DNA of 64,000 bases from Marinobacter sp. S6332 (GTDB taxonomy: Bacteria > Pseudomonadota > Gammaproteobacteria > Pseudomonadales > Oleiphilaceae). Of the stretch, positions 27,294-36,261 are shown one piece after another. The translations under genes and the position numbers were made by a program. The DNA is taken from positions 62,001 through 126,000 of the forward strand of contig NZ_JALKAP010000009.1 in NCBI RefSeq assembly GCF_023016045.1. The letters are read 5' to 3'. The stretch's first letter is position 1. Every line of letters begins with the position of its first letter. Under the pieces are notes generated by a model, which ran no database searches, was not told where the DNA came from, and saw only the letters and a list, made by a program, of their open reading frames with translations.

Positions 27294-28454
27294 GTGCCTT
27301 CATCGACTGGGCTACCGAACCGCGTAATACCTGTATTAGCGCTTGCTGCGTTCGTTTTGGTGTGGCTGCTGAATCTGGGTGTGGTTCAGCCTAATCGCAT
27401 TGTGGCTGGTGCGGGCTACGGGCTTTTTGGTGCCACAGGCTGGCTCGGGGCTGGCATTGTTTCGTCCCTGCTATTTGTTGCGGTTGTGCTCGCGACAAAG
27501 CCTATCCGTAACCGTTTCTGGGTGCTGTCGTTTTTGCTGACGGCTGCACTCATGAGCCTGCCCCTGCTGCTTGAAGTGTTTGCGCTGCGCAAGCTACCAG
27601 CGGATTCCGCTTACGCTCGAATCGGCATAGGTGCCGGGTTTTGGTGTTTGGCTTTTTTTCTCGCTCTAATGCTCTTAGAAACCTTAAGTCAGCTCAAAGC
27701 TTCCCGTCGCCTTCAGTTATCAGTAGTGCTGTTGGTTGCTGCCGGTTGGTGGCTTTGCGCCGCCCGTGAAGGGCTTTCTAGCCTATCGCTGATCCGCGAA
27801 TACGCTAACCGGGCAGACCAATTCTCACAAGCTCTAACCGTACATTTGTCTCTGTCATTAGGCGCTGTTGCCATTAGCGCGGTACTGGCTTTTGGCTTGG
27901 CGCTGGCCATGGTGAGGCGGGAGCGGCTGCGTCGCCCCCTACTGGGGCTGGTGAGTTTCATGCAAACCATTCCCAGTCTGGCGCTTTTCGGGCTGTTGAT
28001 TGCGCCTTTGGGGGCATTGTCGGCAGCCTTTCCCGCTCTGCAGGCCTTGGGAATACGAGGCATCGGTTGGGCGCCCGCTTTGCTCGCGTTGATTGCCTAT
28101 AGCCTGTTACCAATGGTGCGCAACACCTACGTTGCCCTGATGGAAGTGCCCGAGCCGGTAGTAGACGCTGGCCGAGGTATGGGGATGAGCGAGCGGCAGG
28201 TTTTTCTGCAAGTGAAGCTTCCTCTCGCTTTGCCGGTCATTATTGAAGGTGTGCGAATTACTACCATCCAAGCGATCGGCCTAACCGCCGTCGCGGCACT
28301 GATTGGCGCTGGGGGCTTTGGCACGTTTATTTTTCAGGGGTTAGGCCAAGCCGCTATGGACCTTGTGCTGCTGGGCGCCTTGCCCACCGTCTTTTTGGCA
28401 TTGGCGGCGGATGCCATCCTGTCTGCATTGAAATTTCAGGAGACACCAAGGTGA
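27294..28454 (+). CDS. yehY: YehY-like ABC permease
   Basis: The 386-aa inner-membrane protein starts at a GTG 3 bp after the osmF stop. About eight or nine hydrophobic segments are seen. The C-terminal half has the BPD-transport permease fold with the EAA-type loop (VVDAGRGMGMSERQVFLQVKL). The extra N-terminal membrane block (about 1-150) is a YehY feature. It overlaps yehX by 4 bp. It pairs with YehW to form the channel. Confidence 0.88.
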   Translation: MPSSTGLPNRVIPVLALAAFVLVWLLNLGVVQPNRIVAGAGYGLFGATGWLGAGIVSSLLFVAVVLATKPIRNRFWVLSFLLTAALMSLPLLLEVFALRKLPADSAYARIGIGAGFWCLAFFLALMLLETLSQLKASRRLQLSVVLLVAAGWWLCAAREGLSSLSLIREYANRADQFSQALTVHLSLSLGAVAISAVLAFGLALAMVRRERLRRPLLGLVSFMQTIPSLALFGLLIAPLGALSAAFPALQALGIRGIGWAPALLALIAYSLLPMVRNTYVALMEVPEPVVDAGRGMGMSERQVFLQVKLPLALPVIIEGVRITTIQAIGLTAVAALIGAGGFGTFIFQGLGQAAMDLVLLGALPTVFLALAADAILSALKFQETPR

Positions 28455-29398
28455 TTGAGCTGAAAGGCGTCACTCGACGGTTCGGTGAAGCTGTGGCTGT
28501 TGATAATATTGACCTGACCATCGAAACCGGTGAAGTCTGCGTGCTCGTGGGCAGTTCCGGATGCGGGAAATCCACCACGCTTCGGATGATCAATCGTCTT
28601 TTGCCTCGCACCAGCGGCGAAATTCTTGTGGATGGCGAGGATATCAACAAAGCGGATCCTGAGGCGCTGCGGTTGAATATGGGCTACGCCATACAAAGCA
28701 CCGGCTTGTTCCCCCACTGGACGGTCGCTCGCAATATCGGCGTGGTGCCCACCCTGCTTAAATGGCCTGCTCAAAAACGTGATGAACGGGTAACCGAACT
28801 CTTGGCTCTTTTGGGGCTGGACCCGGAAACCGATGCTAGAAAATACCCCCATCAGCTTTCCGGTGGTCAGGCCCAGCGCGTGGGTGTGGCGCGGGCACTG
28901 GCGGGCGATCCGAATATTCTTTTGATGGACGAGCCATTTGGAGCACTGGATGCCATCACCCGAGAAAACCTGCAGCAGGAAATGCTGCGAATCCAACGGC
29001 AGCTGAATAAAACCACGGTGTTTGTCACCCACGATATCGATGAGGCGCTGAAGCTGGCCTCACGTATTGCCGTGATGGACCAAGGGCGGATTATTCAACA
29101 CGACACGCCCGAAGCAATTCTTCGGCGGCCGGCATCCGCCTTTGTGGAGAACCTGATCGGGAAGGGCGATCGTGGGTTGAAGCTTCTGGCTTTGCGCACC
29201 GTAAGCGACCTGATGGAGCGGCATCCTGAGCCCCGATATTCCGAACCCGGTTCCGATAGCCTGAATGAATCAGACAGCCTGCGCATTGCATTATCTATGA
29301 TGCTCTGGACCAACACAGAAAGACTCGCGGTTCTAGATGCGACAGGGGCAGAGGTGGGCATAGTAAACCGAGAGCAACTGCTGAAGGTGGGCGCCTGA
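28451..29398 (+). CDS. yehX: YehX-like ABC transporter ATP-binding protein
   Basis: The 315-aa ABC ATPase has Walker A (GSSGCGKST, 33-41), signature LSGGQ, Walker B (LLMDEPFGALD) and an H-loop (TVFVTHDIDEA). The C-terminal regulatory extension (about 240-315) resembles the OpuAA/YehX group. The start is a GTG overlapping yehY by 4 bp. It energises uptake with YehY and YehW. Confidence 0.92.
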   Translation: MIELKGVTRRFGEAVAVDNIDLTIETGEVCVLVGSSGCGKSTTLRMINRLLPRTSGEILVDGEDINKADPEALRLNMGYAIQSTGLFPHWTVARNIGVVPTLLKWPAQKRDERVTELLALLGLDPETDARKYPHQLSGGQAQRVGVARALAGDPNILLMDEPFGALDAITRENLQQEMLRIQRQLNKTTVFVTHDIDEALKLASRIAVMDQGRIIQHDTPEAILRRPASAFVENLIGKGDRGLKLLALRTVSDLMERHPEPRYSEPGSDSLNESDSLRIALSMMLWTNTERLAVLDATGAEVGIVNREQLLKVGA

Positions 29399-30144
29399 TG
29401 CGCTTGTGGCTCACTCCGGTTATCTGGGTTGCATTCTTGTGCGCTCTAGCAGCGTTGCTCCCCGCAATGGCGCCACTATTTTCATGGGTGGAAGGCGGCA
29501 CAGACAATCTGATTTATACCAGAAACAGCTTTTACACCTTACTACAAAGCCACATTTGGCTTGTGTTGGCGTCTGCCACCATGGGCACCTTGGTGGCAGT
29601 ATCTGCAGGCATTTTCGTGACACGCCCAGCAGGCTGCGACTTTATGCCGTTGGTCAGCCAAATGGCCTCAATTGGTCAAACCGTGCCGCCGGTGGCGGTT
29701 TTGGCTCTGGCAGTACCCGCGATGGGTTTTGGTGAAAAGCCTACACTGTTTGCATTGATACTATATGGTTTACTGCCGATACTAAGGAATACTCTGGCAG
29801 GGCTGGGTGGTATTAACCCTGCGGTGCTCGATTCCGCTAAAGGGATGGGCATGTCTTCCGTGCAAGTGCTGTTTAAGGTTGAGCTTCCTCTGGCTGGGCG
29901 AGTGATACTGGCGGGGATCCGTACGTCCGTTACCATCAACATTGCCACTGCAGCGATAGGGTCCACCATCGGCGCCCGCACACTTGGCGACCCGGTGATT
30001 GCGGGATTGGTTAACGGCAATACTGCCTACGTACTGCAAGGCGCTATCCTGATCGGCTTGCTGGCACTGGCGACTGATAGTTTGTTCGAAGCGTTAGAGC
30101 GGACATGGGCCAGAGCATTTTCTGCAAGGGCGCACAAAGCATAG
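29398..30144 (+). CDS. yehW: YehW-like ABC permease
   Basis: The 248-aa protein has five or six membrane segments and the permease EAA loop (VLDSAKGMGMSSVQVLFKVEL). Its ATG shares one base with the yehX stop (TGATG). It completes the four-gene importer. A bidirectional terminator lies about 100 bp downstream. Confidence 0.9.
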   Translation: MRLWLTPVIWVAFLCALAALLPAMAPLFSWVEGGTDNLIYTRNSFYTLLQSHIWLVLASATMGTLVAVSAGIFVTRPAGCDFMPLVSQMASIGQTVPPVAVLALAVPAMGFGEKPTLFALILYGLLPILRNTLAGLGGINPAVLDSAKGMGMSSVQVLFKVELPLAGRVILAGIRTSVTINIATAAIGSTIGARTLGDPVIAGLVNGNTAYVLQGAILIGLLALATDSLFEALERTWARAFSARAHKA

Positions 30145-30247
30145 GGCGGACTGACGATGAGACCATAGTCCCCAAATGTTCCGCTCAGTGAGTCGTATTG
30201 ATGGGCAATCCAGCAGGAGCTCTCGATACCACTCTGATACGAAAAAA

Positions 30248-30270
30248 GGCAGCGAACGCTGCCCTTTTCA
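30248..30270. terminator. Bidirectional terminator between yehW and the PEP-CTERM gene
   Basis: A 7-bp perfect stem (GGCAGCG-AA-CGCTGCC, 30248-30263) is preceded by AAAAAA and followed by CTTTTC. It can act on both the plus-strand importer and the convergent minus-strand gene. Confidence 0.8.
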
Positions 30271-30292
30271 AAGTGTACTTAAGGTATTGCAA

Positions 30293-30922
30293 TCAAGCGC
30301 GACGGCGACGGGCGGCTATCAAGCCGAGAAGGCCAGCGCCAAGTAGGCCAAGGGTGCCCGGCTCAGGTACTGTTGCGGTCACTCTTACGTCATCCAGAAA
30401 GTTGCCAACAGTGCCAGTCAAAGGATTCACAGAGGTGAACATGATAGTGGTTGTTGTATCTGCAGCTACGAAAGAGCTCGAAAATATGCTCCAACCATTT
30501 GTTGTGTGGTCGTCTAGCAGCCAGTCCAAGGTATTTGTGCCGGAAATGATATCGAAAGAGAACTCTTCTTGGTTGTTAGCCCGTGCCCGATAGGCAAAGC
30601 TAATGTCGTAGGACTGGTTGGTAACGGTCGCAAACTCCTGAAAGATGCTGAACGCAGTACCTGAGCCAGGATGGGCATTCAGTTCGGCAAATTGGTTGCC
30701 TTCGGCGGCGGTTACGCCGTTATAGTTGTTCCATATTTCGAATCGTTCATTATTGGCGTTGGCTTCCCATCCGGCTATGTCAGAGAACGATTGCCAGCTA
30801 TTTCCAGGTATAACGTCATCTTCAAAACTGCCATTCTGAATAAGGTTGGCGTTGGCAGGAGCTGCAATGGCAAGCGAGAGGCTTAGAGCACTGAAAGCGG
30901 CTATGCGGTTGAGTAAGGCCAT
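30293..30922 (-). CDS. PEP-CTERM exported protein
   Basis: The 209-aa product has a signal peptide (LSLSLAIAAPANA) and a jelly-roll-like body (NLIQNGSFEDD, WSIFSSSFVAAD). A textbook PEP-CTERM tail closes it: VPEPGTLGLL, a hydrophobic helix, then ARRRR. Such proteins are cut by an exosortase (XrtA/EpsH), and the body often resembles carbohydrate-binding DUF642 modules. I chose the ATG at 30922 behind AAGGAA, not the in-frame GTG at 30937. An exosortase must lie elsewhere in the genome. Confidence 0.85.
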   Translation of the reverse strand: MALLNRIAAFSALSLSLAIAAPANANLIQNGSFEDDVIPGNSWQSFSDIAGWEANANNERFEIWNNYNGVTAAEGNQFAELNAHPGSGTAFSIFQEFATVTNQSYDISFAYRARANNQEEFSFDIISGTNTLDWLLDDHTTNGWSIFSSSFVAADTTTTIMFTSVNPLTGTVGNFLDDVRVTATVPEPGTLGLLGAGLLGLIAARRRRA

Positions 30923-31065
30923 GAGATTTTCCTTCACTGTGTTATTTGCTAGATTACTTAAATCTAAGCAAAATAAATGCCAGCAAAGTTTTGTTGTTTT
31001 ATTTCAATGCGCTGAAAGATTTGCTCGTGAGTTAATGGAGACGAGTGTAAATTTATCCGACATAT

Positions 31066-31440
31066 CTACTGATGTTGTAAATCTTGCGCCTTAGCACTGC
31101 GTTCCAGTTGTTGCTGCTCTTCGGTTAGCAGTAGCCTGAGCGCCTCCAATTCTGCAATTTTCGCGTCTACAACTGCACGTTTTTGTGCCATCAACACAGC
31201 GCCTTGTGCACAATCCATAGTGTCTTTACGAAGCGCGTCTAGCACATCAAAGATTTCCCTGAGAGAAAATCCCAGATCTTTCAGTTGTCGCACCATGTTG
31301 ACCCGCTTAACTGCCTGCTCTGGGTAGTCTCTGTAGTTGTTGCCTTGCCGACTTACCTCCAGCAACAAACCCTGTTTTTCGTAGTAACGCAACGTATGAC
31401 GGCTAACGCCGGTGCGTTGCTCAAGCTCGGAAATTTTCAT
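31066..31440 (-). CDS. MerR-family transcriptional regulator
   Basis: The 124-aa product has the MerR winged helix (MKISELEQRTGVSRHTLRYYEKQGLL) and the long dimerisation helix. Only one Cys is seen (MDCAQG), so a metal site is unlikely; this fits regulators of SDR or stress genes. The start ATG is at 31440; a longer in-frame start at 31509 would run through the promoter. It is divergent from the SDR gene with a MerR-type promoter between them. Confidence 0.88.
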   Translation of the reverse strand: MKISELEQRTGVSRHTLRYYEKQGLLLEVSRQGNNYRDYPEQAVKRVNMVRQLKDLGFSLREIFDVLDALRKDTMDCAQGAVLMAQKRAVVDAKIAELEALRLLLTEEQQQLERSAKAQDLQHQ

Positions 31441-31459
31441 AATTAAGTCGTCCTGACTC

Positions 31460-31491
31460 TTGACCTTCGAGTTCACTCTATACCTTAGAGT
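31460..31491 (+). promoter_or_regulatory. MerR-type promoter of the SDR gene
   Basis: A -35 TTGACC (31460-31465) is followed by a 19-20 bp spacer and a TTAGAG/TAGAGT -10-like box (31485-31491). The spacer contains a GAGT-TC-ACTC dyad (31469-31478), and ACTCTA-TACCT-TAGAGT overlaps the -10. Long spacers with a central dyad are the MerR activation hallmark. Confidence 0.6.
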
Positions 31492-31521
31492 TATCGCGAA
31501 CTCAATCAAATGGAGCTTAAT

Positions 31522-32592
31522 ATGAATCTGTTAATCACTGGCGCGACAGGCTTTATTGGCCGTCATCTATGTGCTCACCTGACCGCTCAACACCATACCG
31601 TTGTTGCGCTGATGCGCCGGCCTCATGAACTCCCAAACCTTCAGGCAAACGTAAATAGCCTAGGCGGAAGAGGAACGTTAATAAAAGCGATATCTGGAGA
31701 TTTGGCGAAGCCCAAGTTAGGCATTACTGAATCATTAGCTGACGTGGATGCCGTCATTCATCTTGGTGCTCGTTTTGCCTGGCAACTTGAGTATAAAAGC
31801 GCCTACACAACTAACGTAGAAGGTAGCCTAGCCATTGCAGAACTGGCTAAGGACCTTGGTTGCCGGCTGGTATTTATTAGCGGGTTTATGCTTGAAAATT
31901 TGCAGCATTTGAATCAATTGGGCATTGACCCTGCCCAACCAGACAGGACGAACTGGCGGAAGGTGTACCGGCATGCTGGCGCCTATGAAGCTAGCAAGCT
32001 AGAAGCTGCGTTGAAGGTTCGATCATTTGCTGCAAACACAGCGCTTGATATGGTGGAAGTTCAGCCCGCGACAGTTGCAGGCCACAGCCAAACCGGTGAG
32101 TTGGACGCTGCACAACCGCTCTTCCAACTAATCGACAACTTGTCCCGAGGTCGCCTTGCACTGGTTCCCGGTACGAGTGAACATTGGCTACCACTTACCA
32201 CTGTGGATCATCTGGTTGCTTTGATCACCGCAGCCGCGATAGCGAAGAATGTGCCGGAGCGATTGTTGTGCTTGGACTCAGATACACCGACACTTCAGCA
32301 AATGCTAGCGTTGGTTGGTGGTTCGATAGGCGTTAAGCCGCCACGTCGGTATGTTCCAATACCGGTGCTGCGAGCGCTGTTGTCTATTCCCGGAATCCCT
32401 AAACTCATGAATACCTATCCCGAAGCGTTGAATTTCATTCAAACAAAGCGCTTCGATACCTCTATTACGGATCAATTTCTTGAACACCAGAGGTTACTCC
32501 GGCCCGAGATAGGGTTGGCTATTGAGGCGAGTGCTCGGTGGTATCTACAAAGTGCACTTGAACAGCGCAGAGTCGGAGAGGTTGTGGAATAG
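31522..32592 (+). CDS. NAD(P)-dependent epimerase/SDR family protein
   Basis: The 356-aa product is an extended SDR: nucleotide-binding TGATGFIGRHL, Ser near VFISGF and the catalytic YEASK (Tyr-x3-Lys). I chose the ATG at 31522 with GGAG seven bases upstream, not the ATG at 31510. It is divergent from merR. Its stop lies 30 bp before the left island attachment repeat, so before island insertion its downstream neighbour was the tRNA-Arg gene. Confidence 0.85.
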   Translation: MNLLITGATGFIGRHLCAHLTAQHHTVVALMRRPHELPNLQANVNSLGGRGTLIKAISGDLAKPKLGITESLADVDAVIHLGARFAWQLEYKSAYTTNVEGSLAIAELAKDLGCRLVFISGFMLENLQHLNQLGIDPAQPDRTNWRKVYRHAGAYEASKLEAALKVRSFAANTALDMVEVQPATVAGHSQTGELDAAQPLFQLIDNLSRGRLALVPGTSEHWLPLTTVDHLVALITAAAIAKNVPERLLCLDSDTPTLQQMLALVGGSIGVKPPRRYVPIPVLRALLSIPGIPKLMNTYPEALNFIQTKRFDTSITDQFLEHQRLLRPEIGLAIEASARWYLQSALEQRRVGEVVE

Positions 32593-32622
32593 CGTATTGA
32601 AACTTGAATTTGGAAGGGTATT

Positions 32623-32638
32623 TGGTACCCCCGGCAGG
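32623..32638 (+). repeat. attL: left copy of a 16-bp direct repeat
   Basis: TGGTACCCCCGGCAGG is identical to the 3' end of the tRNA-Arg(CCT) gene at 57787-57802 and in the same orientation. Bases on either side differ. It marks the left edge of the island. Confidence 0.85.
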
Positions 32639-32819
32639 TTCCACACTAATGTCCCAGTTAGTCTCAGAATGTCCCATATGGTAACTAACGAACTGATTTT
32701 AAAATAAATTAATTGTGCGATTTGATTTTGATGGTATCGTTGAGTAACAAGTATGCCCATCTAACGACAGGTGTTTTGGGGGGTAGGATGATGGGTAGAT
32801 AGAAAGGTGGAGCTAGACG

Positions 32820-34175
32820 ATGCCAAAAAAAGTGCCTGAAATGAGCCCCGCTCAAGTTCGCAACCTACGCCATGGGGTGGTGAAAAAGGACAGTAAAACG
32901 CGAAAAGCTGGAGAGCCTTGTGTTGCTTATCACAGGGTGGGTGGGGTAGACGGTCTAGTTTTGCAATGTCGTCCGCCAGCGGCTGGACAGGAAATCGGCT
33001 CACGCTCTTGGCTTCTGGTCACGACGGTGGGCCTACGTCGTCGCGAGATTGGCCTGGGAGGCTATCCCGATGTGAGCCTAGGGGAGGCGCGAGAGCAGGC
33101 CCGCCAGAAAAAGGAGGAAATCCGTAATGGCGTAGATCCTGTTGAACAGAATCAAGAGCGAAAGGCCAGAGATCGTGAGCGTCAGCGGAAACAAGTCACC
33201 TTCGGAGAGCTCGCGGAGGAATATTACAAGATTAAAGAGGTGACTTTTCGCGGCAAGAACCCGCAGCGGCAGCGAAACCGCTTACGGAAGTCGATTGATC
33301 GCTGTCTAGGGGAGATTGGTGATACCCAAATCGGCGACCTCAGCGTTGAGGACGTTGTACGAGTTCTGAATCCGCTATGGACCACCCAAACACCAACGGC
33401 CACCAGAATCCGTCAGACTATTGCCCAAGTCTGGAAGCTGGCGGTATCTCGCAACTTGGTTTCCGGGAAGAATCCTGCAGATTGGGACGACAATTTGGAT
33501 GGCTGGCTGCCACCGGCAAAGCGTATCCATCACACTAAGCATAAACCTGCGATGCGGCATCATGACTTGCCTGAGTTTATGAAATTCCTGCTGGAGCGAG
33601 ACACGACACCCGCCCGCGCACTGGAGTTTCAAATACTGACTATCGCCAGACCCACAGAGGTTCAGTTTGCTGAATGGCCGGAAATCAATCTTGAGGAGGG
33701 AACTTGGACGATCCCAGGCTCGAAAATGAAGAACAGAAATCCGAATGAGCTCCACGTGGTGCCTTTGGTGCCGCGGGCAATAGAAATTCTACGGAGTATG
33801 CCTCAGTCGGGCCGTTACGTATTTCCGGGTTATCAAGGAAAAGAGCAGATTAGCGAGAACGCGTTGAACAACACGGTGAAGGCAATTCATCAAGAGTCTC
33901 TGAAGTCTGGCGGCAAAGGATTTATGGACCCTCGGTATAACAAGATCGCGTGCGCCCATGGAATGAGAAGCTGCTTCAAAAATTTTGCTGCAGCTAGGAC
34001 AGATTTTGATGATGTGGTCTCCGAGCTCAGTTTGGCGCACCTGGACAGCGATGAGACCCGCGCAGCTTATCTGAGCGAGCAGATCTTGGATCGTCGCCTG
34101 CAACTGCTCAACGCCTACTCCAGGTACGCATACACAGGAAAATTGCCACGGAAACGCCAGCGCAAGGATTATTAA
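32820..34175 (+). CDS. P4-type tyrosine integrase of the island
   Basis: The 451-aa product has an N-terminal DUF4102-like arm-binding domain (SRSWLLVTTVGLRRREIGLGGYPDVSLGEA). The core-binding region and a complete catalytic domain follow: R277 (IARPTE), H380-x-x-R383 (AHGMRS), H407 (LAHLD) and nucleophile Y417 (RAAYL). An AGGTGG site precedes the ATG. It lies 180 bp inside attL and is the likely enzyme for integration at tRNA-Arg(CCT). Confidence 0.92.
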   Translation: MPKKVPEMSPAQVRNLRHGVVKKDSKTRKAGEPCVAYHRVGGVDGLVLQCRPPAAGQEIGSRSWLLVTTVGLRRREIGLGGYPDVSLGEAREQARQKKEEIRNGVDPVEQNQERKARDRERQRKQVTFGELAEEYYKIKEVTFRGKNPQRQRNRLRKSIDRCLGEIGDTQIGDLSVEDVVRVLNPLWTTQTPTATRIRQTIAQVWKLAVSRNLVSGKNPADWDDNLDGWLPPAKRIHHTKHKPAMRHHDLPEFMKFLLERDTTPARALEFQILTIARPTEVQFAEWPEINLEEGTWTIPGSKMKNRNPNELHVVPLVPRAIEILRSMPQSGRYVFPGYQGKEQISENALNNTVKAIHQESLKSGGKGFMDPRYNKIACAHGMRSCFKNFAAARTDFDDVVSELSLAHLDSDETRAAYLSEQILDRRLQLLNAYSRYAYTGKLPRKRQRKDY

Positions 34176-34233
34176 CCAAAAATCCGGAGTTTCTGCACTT
34201 TTCTGGCAATTACACGCGCCAACCAGTCCTTGT

Positions 34234-34268
34234 TTCCGATTAACCTATTGAGTACCAATTAATCGGAA
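34234..34268. promoter_or_regulatory. Perfect inverted repeat upstream of the AlpA-like gene
   Basis: TTCCGATTAA and TTAATCGGAA form 10-bp arms around a 15-nt spacer, ending 13 bp before the alpA-like start codon. It could be an operator, or a leader hairpin covering the ribosome site. Confidence 0.55.
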
Positions 34269-34281
34269 TGAGGTACATAAC

Positions 34282-34449
34282 GTGTTCTACAGCATTAAAG
34301 AAGTCAGCGAGCGTTACGGGGTTGCTCCCAAGTCCATTTGGCGTTGGATTCGCGAAGGACGTTTTCCGAAACCGCTCAAACTTTCACCTAAAACCGCTCG
34401 TTGGCGCGAGGCCGACTTGCAAGCTTATGAGGAGGGCCTCAAAAAGTAG
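34282..34449 (+). CDS. AlpA-family excisionase/regulator
   Basis: The 55-aa protein starts at a GTG (VFYSIKEVSERYG). It has the AlpA helix-turn-helix (YGVAPKSIWRWIREGRFPKPLKLSP, then WREADLQAYEE). AlpA-type proteins act as transcription regulators and recombination directionality factors for P4-type integrases. It lies 106 bp after the integrase gene and behind a 10-bp inverted repeat. The combination supports a working int/xis module. Confidence 0.85.
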   Translation: MFYSIKEVSERYGVAPKSIWRWIREGRFPKPLKLSPKTARWREADLQAYEEGLKK

Positions 34450-34481
34450 CGGTCTGAAAATCTCGATTGGCCATAACAATG

Positions 34482-34835
34482 CTAATGGCGGGTTCTGTTC
34501 GTTTCGAACCCGCCACACAGTACCGCTCTTTTCATCGCATCATGATTTTTCCGGCCTCCGGTGGCCCTGCTATTCCGGAACAGCGGGTGTGTTGGCGGGA
34601 AGCAAGCACGCTGTTTCCTCTCCCTCTCAGTTCGACGCTGTAGTGCCAGTTTCTCTCGTTGAATCTCGTCCTGATGTAATTGCTGCTTGAGTTGGCGTAA
34701 TACCGCTTTGGCGTTCGATGCGTTGCGAAGCTGGCGGGCCAGTCTCCTGCATGCCCCCACGTTGCCTGCTCGGGCACCCCGGGCGAGCGCCAGAAGGTGA
34801 GGGAGGTTCTTGGGTTCCAATATGCCGGTTTTCAT
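34482..34835 (-). CDS. Small basic hypothetical protein
   Basis: The 117-aa product is strongly basic and helical (CRRLARQLRNASNAKAVLRQLKQQLHQ). A TGAGGA ribosome site stands nine bases before the ATG. No domain is recognised. The charge suggests nucleic-acid binding. An overlapping ORF in another minus-strand frame looks like a shadow. It is convergent with the AlpA-like gene. Confidence 0.5.
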   Translation of the reverse strand: MKTGILEPKNLPHLLALARGARAGNVGACRRLARQLRNASNAKAVLRQLKQQLHQDEIQREKLALQRRTERERKQRACFPPTHPLFRNSRATGGRKNHDAMKRAVLCGGFETNRTRH

Positions 34836-34997
34836 GCGTTCGTTCCTCAGGTTTTATTGTTGGTTGACCTTCAGCAACATTGATTTATCGACGCTTCAAA
34901 GCCTAGTGGAGGATGATGGCCATAAACCTTTTGAAATGTGATCAAATGTGGCGGCGTCTGAATTCCAGGGTTTTGTCGCCACTGTATCGAGGAGCAT

Positions 34998-36251
34998 ATG
35001 AAGAACAGAATCAGAGTTACACTTCCGCCACTCGATGTGTTCTTCCTGCCGCACGTGTCTGATTTTCTGCGAATCGCGCTCGGCGACTCAGGTTCGTTTC
35101 CCCGGTTGGTAAAGACAATGGCGAATGCTGCCGGGGTTGAGGCACCGCATCCGAACACGTTAAAGAAAGCTGAGCAGCAGCCAGTAACACCCAGCACCGC
35201 GATGAAAATTAAACGCGTCTGGCGCGCAAGTTTTCCCGACAAGCAATTCCTGGAATCGATCGAAGCTGCAGTGGAGCCCTGGAACGGCCTCCAACTTAAG
35301 AACAATGGCTCCTCGTGGGTAGCTGCACTGGCGGGTGCTGACAAGTCGAAAATTGGCTCGGCCCTCAAAGGATCCAGAGTTGCCAGCTTCCTTGAGAAGC
35401 GGATGGCTCAAGAGAAGGCTTTTCTCGACTGGGTCAAACAGGAGACCAGCCGACAGCCGAATAAACAGCATGAGCCCGCCGTCTGGATTCGACGGGGTCA
35501 AGAGTTCTTGAGGGAGCACACCCTGGTGGATCCGGAACTCATCTCCCTGATCGCTGAGATCGACCACACAGCCAGAAATCCAGAGGGCGCAGAGTGGCTC
35601 AAGGGAAAGAGCATACTGCACTTGGTTAACCACCAACTGCGAGTTGATTTCTACTACACGCTGCTCTGTGAGTTAGCTTTGGATGTGGCCGATTATCTTG
35701 TTGCGCATGGGGCATATGAAACGCACAAACAACAGTTGGTCGATCAGGGATTTGTGGGAGATATTGCTCCCCGATCATCGGCTCAGGAAGCTCTCTCTGA
35801 AAAGGACAGGCCCTTAATTCGGCTATTTGAGGTATGGAAGTATCGATTGTCTGCGCTCAATGATTGTGACGTTAGCTATAGGCGAATGGCCAGCTATTTG
35901 CCTTTGCCCGGAGACTGCTCTGAGGACGAGTTTGCTTCTCGTGCATTTGAAACCCCTGCGGATCATAAGTACGGAAAGCTGAAGCGCTGGCGCAAAGGCA
36001 CGATTCCCGATTTATCCGATTTTGAAATATTCATTGCCAGACTCTGTGCTGGCCACGACTCAGACCATTATCTGGCGTGGATGAAAGCCCAGGCTGCACT
36101 GGCATGGGGGCGATTGATCGATGAGGAAGAAGAGGCCCTTGCCTCAATTTTCACTACGCATCCAGATCTTCAATGTTTCAATGCCATTGGGTCCTACAGC
36201 ACATACTGGAACCGTTATCACAAAAAGGCCGCCGACATTGCAGCGGCCTGA
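34998..36251 (+). CDS. Hypothetical island protein, 417 aa
   Basis: The product has no domain I recognise. The N-terminal 85 residues (SFPRLVKTMANAAG, HPNTLKKAEQQPVTPSTAMKIKRVW) look like a degenerate helix-turn-helix able to bind DNA. The rest is a long helical region with many Trp, including a short basic patch (YGKLKRWRKGTIPD). There is no signal peptide. The last bases overlap a minus-strand terminator. It may be a regulator of the island. Confidence 0.7.
   Translation: MKNRIRVTLPPLDVFFLPHVSDFLRIALGDSGSFPRLVKTMANAAGVEAPHPNTLKKAEQQPVTPSTAMKIKRVWRASFPDKQFLESIEAAVEPWNGLQLKNNGSSWVAALAGADKSKIGSALKGSRVASFLEKRMAQEKAFLDWVKQETSRQPNKQHEPAVWIRRGQEFLREHTLVDPELISLIAEIDHTARNPEGAEWLKGKSILHLVNHQLRVDFYYTLLCELALDVADYLVAHGAYETHKQQLVDQGFVGDIAPRSSAQEALSEKDRPLIRLFEVWKYRLSALNDCDVSYRRMASYLPLPGDCSEDEFASRAFETPADHKYGKLKRWRKGTIPDLSDFEIFIARLCAGHDSDHYLAWMKAQAALAWGRLIDEEEEALASIFTTHPDLQCFNAIGSYSTYWNRYHKKAADIAAA
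36221..36249 (-). terminator. Terminator for the small minus-strand gene
   Basis: Read on the minus strand, AGGCCGC / GCGGCCT arms surround a 10-nt loop and are followed by TTTTTG. It lies 12 bp after the stop of the 39-aa gene and inside the 3' end of the convergent 417-aa gene. Confidence 0.7.
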
Positions 36252-36261
36252 TCTTGCATCG

